DNA of 64,000 bases from Agelas oroides (Eukaryota; Porifera; Demospongiae; Agelasida; Agelasidae): assembly GCA_949130485.1 (NCBI GenBank), contig OX422186.1, positions 4,745,792-4,809,791 on the forward strand, written 5' to 3'. The translations under genes were made by a program, and so were the position numbers. This document shows positions 48,101-60,100 of the stretch, in pieces. Position 1 is the stretch's first letter. Each line of letters begins with the position of its first letter. The notes beneath the pieces are model-generated. The model was given only the letters and a program-made list of their open reading frames with translations, was not told where the DNA came from and made no database searches.

Positions 48101-51100
48101 GAGGCAGCGATCAAAACTGGCTAAGGTTTGTTTCTGAACGGATGATGAGAATTGGTGTGTTGATGTTTAGTGATCACTTAAGCCCCAATGCAGGCTTGAC
48201 TTTGGTCGTATCTAATTACTGGATTGGATTGTGGACTGGATTAAAATTTGAACTGAATATGTTCGTATCACCTGATCTCTGGCCAATCGGAAGAGTGGAG
48301 AGGTCACATGACTTAATTAGCAAGTACAATGGCCTGTTATACATTGTCAGCTGCAACCATCATGGTTGCCGTGCTGCTTAGGTGTGCCCTGCACAACATT
48401 CAGTACTTTAAAAATACAAACACATGCTGAAAAAGTCACCGGTGAAGTTTTCCGTTGTTTTTGAAGTGGCTGCAATGGTCTAAGAGTGGTGAGGCCATGG
48501 CCAGTTCATGCATAAATACAGCATGTATATATCACTGCAAAAACACTTGGGTTAGTTCAACCACATTTTAGGTTGTCTCATTTGCATCAGTGTGACTATT
48601 GCCCAAGGATTGGAATGCCACCAAATAGGTTTTCTTGAAAGCTCATTAAGGAGCTTTTTAGTTTAATCAGTCTCTTCTTTAGAAGACCTATTTGGCTACA
48701 ATCCTGGCATTTCTACCATAACCATGCAACCAAGGAACTCCTCCAGAGGCAGATGCAAAAAGGAAACAACAAATCTCACCATTAATGCTGATTTATAGGC
48801 TGTACTAATTTAACAAATGGGAGAAGCTTCTCAATTCAAATTGTAAGCATTCTTGAACTTCGTGTGTCATGCACCAACAGGCATGCAACTCAGTGGTCGT
48901 GTCTAATCACTGGACTGGATTGTGGACTGGATTGCTGGACTGGATTGTTGGACTGGATTGTTGAATGAAAGGTTGAACTAGTATTAGTTTGTTCATATCA
49001 CACAAGGGACAGTTGAATGAGTAAAAGGGTGCCAGGTACCACACAGCCTGCTAGAAATTGTGTTTTGTGTTGAGATGCCTGGAAATAGACTAGTGACAGT
49101 AGTGTTGATCAGCTTTCAAATGCAGCAAGGCATTAGGTAGAACTGTGGCTTAAAATTTCCCTGGAAAGGTTGCTATGGGTGGGGGGGGGGGGGGGGCAAG
49201 GGGACATGCCCTAGACCCCTTACTTATTATGCATGAACTGGCCATGGCCTCACTATTCCTAGACAATTGTAGCCACTTCAAAACCACTAGAAAACTTAAC
49301 CAGTGACTCTTTCAGCATGTGTTTGTATCTTAGAAGTACTGAATGTTGTGCAGAGCATGCCTGAGCAACCTCCTTTTTTGAGTGGGACAACCATGATGGT
49401 TACAGCCAGGAACTTATGAACCGCTACGCGAGAAGGAGCGTCAAACTAGCTTATCCATCCTGACATTGTATAATAGGCCATTGTACTTGCTGGTACAAAC
49501 ATGTGACCTTTCCACTGTTCTGATTGGGTAGAGATCGGGTGATATGAGCAACTTCAGTTTAAATGTTGATCCAGTAATCTAGTCCACAATCCAGTCCAGT
49601 AATCCAGTCCACAATCCAGTCCAGTGATTAGATAGGACTGTTTTCTTTTAGACATTACTACATGATTGTAATGGTTTAGCATGCATGAGTAGTACATATT
49701 TGTGGACGGGCCAAATAAATTGTGCTTCTGCACACCTGGTGCAAAGGTACTGATATTTCCTGTAAGGCTTCACTAAAACAACAGTACCTGGTTGTAGCTT
49801 GTCTGAGTTAGCAGTCTCGAGTTTAGCTCTCTGCATCTACGTACACTAAGCATGCAGGTCATTTGGGTGCTCATTGGTCTCATTGTCACCAATGTGGCAG
49901 CACAGTCCTGTTCAGCAAACCTCAACCCTAAAGCTCAGATTGTTCTTGTTACTGACAGAATGGTTCCTCTGGATGTACTTGGAGTGTCTGCTGTGGATAC
50001 CAATCTGACATTCTTCAGGGAAATTTTAGAATATGATGATGATGAAATTCAGCAAGAGACTGAAAATGCACTTCAGTTCTTCGATGAAAGGTTTGGCTTA
50101 GACTTCTCTCTCTCTCCTCCTAATGAATTGGGCTTGCGTTTTTTCCAAAATGCCATTTTTCAACCAATTAGGCGATCTGGTGGTGTATCTGCAACCTTCA
50201 ATCGCTGGCTTCTCACTGGAAACACCCGGTCGAGATGCTTTAATGCAGTTCGTGGTGGATATTTTGTCAACTTTACTGGAGAGCAACTACTAAAAGGAAC
50301 ATATGGTGGAGAGGAAGGAATCGAGGTCACTAGCAGTAGATCTCTGCAGTATGATCATCTTTCTATTTCAACTGCTCGTAAAGATCTAGTTGTGATTCAG
50401 CGGCATACTCCAATACCGAATGAGACCGGTCGAATTGGACTCTTTGTCTTGTTTTATGAGTTGTCCCATCCTACGCTGGTTCAGGGGTCACAGCAAGGAT
50501 TCTTTCAGACAGAACTTGTCAACGGCACTGATATTCTTCGTCTATCTGGGAGTGCTGTTCTTACCTTTCCACCTAATGCCTATGGTTTCAACTGAAAAAG
50601 ATAACATTGTCTGACTGATGTTATTAAACATGTAGAGTTTGCTGAATAAAATTGAAGACATGCCCAATTCAAGGATATGAATCTGTTATGTAGCCTAGTA
50701 CTTTGTACTGGTCCTGCTAAGTGGGCTAAATCCCCATTAATATCCCCTGAAAATATTTTGCCTTTGACACTTTCTTTCCTTCATTTAAGAACTGTACCTT
50801 ACTTATTGTCCTATCTAGAGGCAATAATTGATGAGTAGCTAGCCATGTCATGCACAAATGATGCTAATGAGCAGCTAGTATAACTGTAAGCCAATTACAT
50901 TGTATAATAGGCCATTGTACTTGTAATTATGTGATGTAATCTGGAAGTTAGTTTAAGACCCTAAGTCTAGCCCTAGCCCTAACCCTAGTTTGCCTTAACC
51001 CTAAAATCCCTAACCATAATCTGATTAACCCTAATCTCCCTAACCCTAAATGAGCCTATGAATCTAATTAAAGCCCGACTGAGCTCTAAAACCTGGAGTG

Positions 51101-54100
51101 TTTCTGTCCACCTTATGAATATTAATGAGTTGGCTTTAACTAGACCTCAGCATTACCCAACACAACCCTGGGTTCAGTCAGCTGTCCAATGGGAGGGTTA
51201 GAGTATGTTGACTCTCATGAACCTCATTATTGACCTTCTGTTGAAGCATCGGCTGCTAGGCTTGGGGTTGAAAGGAATGGGTAAATGATGTTGAATATTT
51301 ATGAGTATGCCCTAAGCCTTTCATGGACTCAAACCCGAACAGAACCGGGCTATGAATCCAATTAACCCTCCTTGGATACTTGTGAATGTCGTTAATGTCC
51401 AAATTGGGATCAATGAATCTCATTAAAGGCATGTAATTCCAGCTGGAAGTCAGGCAATCCCTCCCCTCATGCATATTAATAAGTTGAATTTAGCTAGCTC
51501 TGTTTGGCACCCCTAGGCAACATTCCGTTCATTGGTCCTCAAGAATATGATTAGTGGTGTCATGTTTGTTCTGTGGTAGCACTGGATAGGGTTGACTTGA
51601 CAAATGTAACATGTGGAATATCCTTGGTTCAGTTATGTGCGGCATCTTAAGGTGGCAGGGAACCCTGCGTTTTCAAGGTCAACAAACCTGGAATCCAAGC
51701 TGATAGAATTCTTTGTCTTTGTAAACATATAGTGCACAGTCCGTTTTGGGAATCTTCATCCGTTCACTGTCCGTAAAATTGGGGATTTTCCCCATTTCCT
51801 GTCGGCATTGACATCCAATAATCAGTTTATAATTAAGTTAGTTAAGATGTGGCCTGGCGGAACCCCTCATGTGGTGGTCGGAACTTTGAAGATAAGCTTA
51901 GATCGACTTAAAAAAAAACAAAACAAAAAAACAAAACAAAACCAGAGGAGTTTTAGTAAGTGCTGTAGTGTCAGTAGCTGTGAGTAGTGTGTAATGCCTG
52001 CTTGTGAAAGCTAGCTTGTGTCTAGAAGCAGCAGAAAGACCACAGTGTCCAAGACTGTACTCACTGGGTAGGCCCAGGTCTTGCGATCGTATGCCTAGCC
52101 TAGTAGGTGGCCGTGGCCCGGTGCTCCGAGTGCTGGGCTGGGCTTTAACTAGAATGCGCAATATATCGTTGGTACTAACCTGCCGTAGACAAGCAAGCTG
52201 CAGAGGACTTGTGTGTGGAACAGAACCGTGAGTTGTTTAGCAACATAAGGGGGAGAGGTGGGGCTAGTAATGCTTGCTTCCACTCGTGAATGAGCCCCTC
52301 CCGTAGACAAGCTGTGAATTTTTTGAAATGTGCATTCATTTTGGTGCAGTCAAAGTTGTCCATTCCAAGAGTAGTGACAAACATGAGTCTAGCCTGACTT
52401 TGAGAGTAGCTCTGAACAAAAGCTGGCACAGATTGATTTGAGATACATTGGTGGTTAGGACGCTACGTAGAGTGAGTGTGTAGATGCGTCCATCGAGTGG
52501 CAATTTTGGGTCATGAATATATTAATGAGCTCTAAAACCCTTTTTAAAATTAGGCAAAGCAAGACTGCCCTAAAGCAAACCCTAACCCTGAAACTAGGAG
52601 TAACCCTGGTCCTGACTGTAACCCAAGTTTATGTTTTCGTTAACCTCCGCCGAAAGACTTCCCCGCCACCTTAAGTATGTGAGTTTTATACTCAGTAGTC
52701 AGTCCCTCAGAAAAGTTGTGTTGAGTCTTGTACTTGCTGTTTTGCTGAACTAAGAATAACAGTCAGTTACGCACGCTAGCCCACAGCGGCGTTACAATCT
52801 TGCTGGTACAAACATGTGACCTGTCCACTGTTCTGATTGGGTAGAGATTGGGTGATATGAGCAAATTCAGTTTAAATCTTGATCCAGTATTCCAGTCCAC
52901 AATCCAGTCCAGTGATTAGATATGACCGGTTTCTTTTTCACATGACTACACGTAATGGTTCAGCATGCATGCGTACAAATTTGTGGACGGGCCAAATAAA
53001 TTGTGCTTCTGCACACCTGGTGCAAAGGTACTGATATTTCCTGTAAGGCTTCACTAAAACAACAGTACCTGGTTGTAGCTTGTTTAAGTTAGCAGTCTCG
53101 AGTTTAGCTCTCTGCATCTACGTACGCTAACCATGAAGGTCATTTGGGTGCTCATTGTCACCAATGTGGCAGCACAGTCCTGTTCAGCAAACCTTAACCA
53201 ACCTGTTTTGATGATGATACTGATAAGAAAATGGGTGCATTGTGTGGTGCATCTCTACATTCATGATATAGCCTCAATTACAAACAGAGAATATTAGCAT
53301 TTGCACTGGCAGGACGAATAACTAGTTGCCTTGTCTGCATGTGTGGTCACCCAACTCTGGAAGATTTCATCTGATCAGTCCATGATCATGGGCTCTCTTT
53401 TGTGGTCAAATGCGGAAGCACTCAAAAGAGTGCCCACCCCACTCTTTGGCGGACTTGTAAGGTGCTCCACCCATGGGCACTCTTTTGCGAGACTACGGTA
53501 CAATTTACACACACAGGTGAAACAATTCATCATGCTCATAAATGGCCAGGGTTAGATGTGGAAAGAGTGCTAAGGAGTTGAAAAGAGTGTTATGATACAT
53601 CTTCAATGTGTTAATCTGTTCAAAAAAGTCTCATAATTGCTTGGGGCGTGTAGCTATATCTAAAGATGGTGGTAAAGAGTGAGTCTAGGTATTTGCATAC
53701 AGCTGGTAAAACACGACCCAATGAAAACAAAATTGAGGCATCTTTTGATGGGAGCAAAAGCATCAATACATTTATCTGCGACAGAAAGACCAACAAGATG
53801 GACAGCTAAGGCCACACAAAGTTGACTTCCTGTTTCTGGTCTGTGTGCAGGTCAATTTTCTCTGAGTTACCTGACTTACATAATCAGATGTAATCAGTAT
53901 TCAGCATGCAACCACAGTGTTTTCACAACCTGCACTCAGTGGTTTCCACCATCCAAGCTTCTACATTTTGGCTGTCCAGATGCACGAGTGTCTGCGTTTT
54001 GTACTGTTGTGCCCAGACCTCACCCTCCATGATGCATTTTGCTGTTTGTACACCAATTTCTTTCCACTTAGAAAAAAAAAAGAGCCTGGTGGCCTGGTCA

Positions 54101-57100
54101 TTTGTAAGTGACTTGTACATAGGACCAGAAACAGGAAAATAACTTTGTGTGGCCTAATATAAATAAATGTGAGCTGGGAAGTTCTATTTCTATGGGATAC
54201 TGTTTCACTGTGACAAATAGGAAAGTACTATTCTGGGTACTACCAGTTTGGACGGGGAGTACTGTACCAGAAATATATAGATATGTATATAGTATATACA
54301 CAGCAATTGCTGGTAAAGTATGCAAATATAAATAAAAAAAACTTGTGAAAGTGCAGTGACATAAAGGTTTTGGAAGAAACAACAGAGTTGGTCATTAAAA
54401 AATTAAACAGAGTTTCTTCAACACATGATCAAGGTGAGCCCTGCCCCATTTTCCATGCCTGCCCCACTCTTCTATGACTGCCCCGCTCCTCTATGACTGC
54501 CCCACTCCTCCACTTCGCCCTGGACGTATGCACACACAACTTTGTTGCTTGCAGAATAGCAAATACCATCAAGTTTGCACCCAGCCCATCATCTCACACA
54601 ATTGGGAGTTCTTTTCTTTGTTTAGGATCACAGAGGAATGTGTTTTGTAGTTGAGAATGTTTGTGAACTGAAACATCAGCTGCAAGGCACTGTGTAATTA
54701 TCTTTGCTACACCATTTTTTTGTGTTGTTTCAATCACACTGTAATGTAAACTTCTGATGCTTAAATTGTTTGTTGTTTCAATCACACTGTAATGTAAACT
54801 TCTGATGCTTAAATTGTTTGTTGTTTCAATCACACTGTAATGTAAACTTCTGATGCTTAAATTGTTTGTTGTTTCAATCATACTGTAATGTAAACCTCTG
54901 ATGCTTAAATTGTTTGTTGTTTCAATCACACTGTAATGTAAACCTCTGATGCTTAAATTGTTTGTTGTTTCAATCACACTGTAATGTAAACCTCTGATGC
55001 TTAAATTGTTTGTTGTTTCAATCACACTGTAATGTAAACTTCTGATGCTTAAATTGTTTGTTCTTTCTTACAGGATTTAGCAGGTTTGATATTTGAAGTG
55101 GTTATGCAGGAGCTATTGGAAGACCATTGGCTGAAACAGTTCAGGTATATTTGTCAGTAATTTATACCAGGTGTTTGTAATTATGTATACACATTTGTAT
55201 ACATATTTGTTTGGCTTTGGATATATTTACTGCAAACCTCTTTTGACATTGGGTCGCTGATAGTGTATTTGCCACATACACCTATACTATGGCTCATAAT
55301 ACTTATAGTGCATATGTGAATATCTGTCTAGGGTAGCTTTTGTTTGTGGTAAAAAATTTTGGAATCAATGGCGACAGTGTGGCTAGTGTTATTGTACAAT
55401 GTTGCTGTGTTTAACTGAGTTGGAGTATGCTTAGACAACTGAAGCATCCCAGAAATACCTCCACAGTCAAGGTAGAGTCAAACTCCATGATGGAATACAT
55501 TTCACTTGTGTTGAAAAACACAAAGCTGCTGGAACCATGATGCCAGTGAGCAGATAGCTGCTTACCTCTTGGTAACCAGCCACTGTGTGACAACTGGTAG
55601 GAGCTAGGAAATATTCGATTGTGCATGATCATTTGAAATTCATAGTAAGTGGCCACAAACAAGCAAGTAAGGAAACAAACATACACAAACAAGCAAGTAA
55701 GGAAACAAACATACACAAACAAGCAAGTAAGGAAACAAACATACACAAACAAGCAAGTAAGGAAACAAACATACACAAACAAGCAAGTAAGGAAACAAAC
55801 ATACACAAACAAGCAAGTAAGGAAACAAACATACACATACAAGCAAGTAAGGAAACAAACATACACATACAAGCAAGTAAGGAAACAAACATACACAAAC
55901 AAGCAAGTAAGGAAACAAACATACACAAACAAGCAAGTAAGGAAACAAACATACACATACAAGCAAGTAAGGAAACAAACATACACAAACAAGCAAGTAA
56001 GGAAACAAACATACACAAACAAGCAAGTAAGGAAACAAACATACACAAACAAGCAAGTAAGGAAACAAACATACACAAACAAGCAAGTAAGGAAACAAAC
56101 ATACACAAACAAGCAAGTAAGGAAACAAACATACACATACAAGCAAGTAAGGAAACAAACATACACATACAAGCAAGTAAGGAAACAAACATACACAAAC
56201 AAGCAAGTAAGGAAACAAACATACACAAACAAGCAAGTAAGGAAACAAACATACACAAACAAGCAAGTAAGGAAACAAACATACACAAACAAGCAAGTAA
56301 GGAAACAAACATACACAAACAAGCAAGTAAGGAAACAAACATACACAAACAAGCAAGTAAGGGAACAAACATACACAAACAAGCAAGTAAGGAAACAAAC
56401 ATACACAAACAAGCAAGTAAGGAAACAAACATACACATACAAGCAAGTAAGGAAACAAACATACACAAACAAGCAAGTACGGAAACAAACATACACACGT
56501 GTGTGTGCAATGCAGTCACACTAGTCTTTATTGGATGAGTGGAAGCATGTCAGCCAAGCTAGCCTTACCCTTGTTCCCTGATTAATGCTAGATGGGAAAC
56601 AGAGCAAAATCATATACTGGCTAGGTTTTTGCCATCTATGATTGATTAGGAAATAATTTATTTGTAAATGGACAATGGCGCACTAAATATGCACTTTGGC
56701 TGAATGTCTGTTGCTTCTTTTAGCCTGTCATACCCGGTGTGCTAAGTATATCATAGCTGTAGATGTAATCTTTGCGCTCATACCACTGCGGATTACCTGG
56801 GTACAAATCCCCAAGACTTCCAGGTACTGGCGATCTTAGGGAGAAGAAGCAGGGGCAACCTGGTCCAGTGATGCCAACATGGTCCAGAGCAAATGGTCTA
56901 GGGGCATGCTCACTCATGAAATTTTTACATTTTTGAGTGACTTGTAATCTTTTTCTTATGATACTGGTAATGCTTGTGCATTGATTTGATTTCCTGCTTT
57001 CCAACCTTGTATCACCATCACTGTGGATTGTGTACAGGTTTCTTGGGAAGGTGATTTCACAGTACATTAGTGAATGTGTGCAGAGTGGTGAAAGAAGGCC

Positions 57101-60100
57101 TGACATTATCTTCAATGGATTTGATTATGATAGATGGAAAAAGATGCTGAAGAAGGTGAACGTGTACAATACTAGTATATTGCTAAGTTTATGAGAACAA
57201 GTAGTTTGCATGTTTTCAAGTTGTTATGGATTCAGTGCCTTGTGTGTATTTTGTATCTACATCCTTGTTGACAATATTCAGAAAAAAGAATTGCTTTCTA
57301 ACAACACCGTATCTGTATTTCAGTCCTTGCATGTCAGTCCTTGCATGACTGTGGTTGGCTGACAACTTATCATCACTTGGACAGTTTTTCCATGTACTGT
57401 AGAGTCCAGCATGAATAAATATGTATCATTCTTTCTTTAGCCCCTGGACATTCCAAATTTTCTCAGTGATGAACCTGGCTTGCCACCAACCAAAGAGAAA
57501 ATTGTGCTGCACCTCCTTGAATATATAGACCATGGAATAATATCTTGGTGTATGAATGCCGATCTTGTGCATCTCTGTGTCAACAACCACAAACAACTAC
57601 TGGAACTTAAGGTTAGCCTGCTTATTGCATGCTCTTGCTCTTATAGGAGTTGGTGATGTGTAGGTGGGTCAAAGAATTTCAGATTTAGAATAATGCTATA
57701 TTGCTTTACTTGTAGCTGTACTGCAAGAGCAAAACACTAAGAATTGCCAGAATTGTAGATTCCTTTTAACATATCATGAATTGGTTATTGTACTCATACT
57801 ACTCACCGTCTGTCTGTAAGATTGGTTGCAGTATCATGAGCATGTTCATCCAGCTACAGGTTACTTCCTCTACTTTGTTGCAACTGCCTGTGACAAGAGT
57901 TTATGTTTAATAAACTCTTGTCTGTGACCATTGTGTAACCATGCAGGTAGCTCAAGCTGGAGTAGTTTGGTTCCCTTCACAGTGATTATCAGCTTTGCGT
58001 ATCCTCTTGTTTGCTTTACTTTTCACATGAGTGCATCTTACAGGACATACCAGAGTAGGTACCTGTATTTGTCTGGGTGGCTATTGTCCCAGTTGAGGCT
58101 GCTTTTGAAATTTTCTTTGCTGTTACAGTTGCATCTCCTTTCTTTAGGGATTCTTAGAAAGGACAAGATACTTCCATGATGGAACACATCTTGGAAAACA
58201 GGTAATGCATTATCTTAAGGTTGAATCACTGTGCCAGTAGTGACCTGAGCAACAAGCTAAAGTGGTCTGGTCTGTTGATGTATATTTTTCACCTCTCCAC
58301 ATTAGTTGAAAGCTGTGCACAAGCTGTTGAATCAGTGCTCAGTAGTTGTGCCTCTTCTCTCACTTCCTGATTCTTTACAAGAAGAAATCATTCACTGGGT
58401 GTTTGGGAATGAGGATAGGTATGTATGATTATAACATGAAATGAAAGGAGCAGCGTATTAGACTATTTTGTCTGCAAGTCGAACTGCAGAACAGCTGTCT
58501 GAGATCTATTATGTTCAGATAAATAGAGGGTTCAAATTATGAAGATGATCACAACTATAGCTCCCTCTTCTGTTGCCTTTTAACATTCATTGTCCTTAGT
58601 TGGTCTGCCTGTCAACACACATGCAGTCAATACAGTGATTTGTCCAGGGCAGTTACACAGGCATGAGCTACGTACGCAATCATGAGCTAGTATAGATGGA
58701 TCTCTGCTGTGTATGAACAGTCTAGCATACACACATGAATGTACAATGCATTCCCAATAATAATGTGCATAACCTTGTAAAGAATTACTAAAATGGGGGT
58801 GTAAAAAGTATTACAGTATCAATATACATGTGTGAACTTCACTCCTCACATCAATTGGTGAGTGCTTTGACATGACTGGAAGAGGCAATGAATGCAATGC
58901 AATAAAATATGTAGTGAGCATAACATCTGGAAAGCTGCATGTGGTGTTACGTATGTTTATTGCACACGAGATATACCTTGTGTGAGATATGTCTGGTACA
59001 AGATACATGGATTCAGCACTGTTCACAATAACAGAACTCAGACTGATGAATTTGAAGTAGCTTAATTAAGACTGTAGGTTGTTTACTGGAGTAGTTTAGG
59101 TCTGGGTGTATCCCTAATTCAATTCTTCTCTTCATGTAGCATTCCAGTTTAGTACCCCAAATTGTAAATAAGGTGTACTTACCGCTGTATGTATACTGTT
59201 TTTAGGGTATGGCGATATCGAGGAGGAAGGGATGGCCATGAAACACTGCAACAGTTCATGAACTTCCTGGGGAGGGGGCAAGAGAACAACGACATTGTAT
59301 CCAGTAAGAACTAAGTTTATGCTTTTGGTGAGCCTCAGCAACATTGATGAAAATGTCTCATCCTTGGTATATTCTGGTCATGTGTACCTTTGAATCACAC
59401 AATGATGCCAGTAAAAAGAGGTCTCGTCTACCACTGCATGATCCTTACCACTTACCCCATCACTGCAGTCTTCCCAGGCTCTTCCCACGTGCTTCCCAGG
59501 CTCTGCAGTCTTCCCAGGCTCTGCAGTCTTCCCAGGCTCTGCAGTCTTCCCAGGCTCTTCCCACGTGCGAACGAAAAGGAAAGGGGAGAGAGCCTGGTAA
59601 AAATTTATCATGTGAGAAACATCACACGTAGACAGAACTTAAACGAATGAACTTGCCCACGCTTTATTGACAGACTATACACGTTCAGTTGTGAAAGCTT
59701 TATGGCCGACAGAATGGCACTAGATGGCACTATGCTACATTACCTGACAGTATGGCAAGCTATGGTAAGTGTACACAGACCCGTACATTTCAAAATCATG
59801 CTAACTTGCTTGCTTACCTGGCAAACTGATCACTATACACCCAGGAGAATGGCTTCCAAGTTGATATTAAATACCAAGCTGGGCCTTACTTCTGCCTGAA
59901 TGGGCTCCTACCAAAACACAGCTATGTGTACTGTCAATTGCACAACTACATTCGTGGGCACATCCATGATCCGCCTATGCTCAGTTAAGTCCTCTCTGCC
60001 TACTTTCTACCATTTGTCATGTGGTAGAATATTCCAGGCCCTCTCCCACTTTTCTGTAGTGCAAGCAATGGAAAGCTGTGTGGGTCCTGGGTGGGAATGA

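Noticed and set aside
54594..55025. 143-codon minus-strand frame with perfect 16-residue repeats
   Set aside because: Antisense reading of the 48-bp minisatellite; the period is a multiple of three and no start or domain is present.
55411..56538. Long open frames (up to 361 codons) on both strands with 10-residue repeats
   Set aside because: They come only from the 30-bp satellite, whose unit lacks stops in five frames. There is no start context, domain or splice signal, and they lie in an intron of a phase-consistent gene.
59676..59762. Possible extra exon between exons 44 and 45 (TTGACAG acceptor, GTAAGT donor)
   Set aside because: The signals look good, but the only open frame needs an incoming phase that exon 44 does not supply and an outgoing phase that exon 45 does not accept. 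At best it is part of an unproductive isoform.
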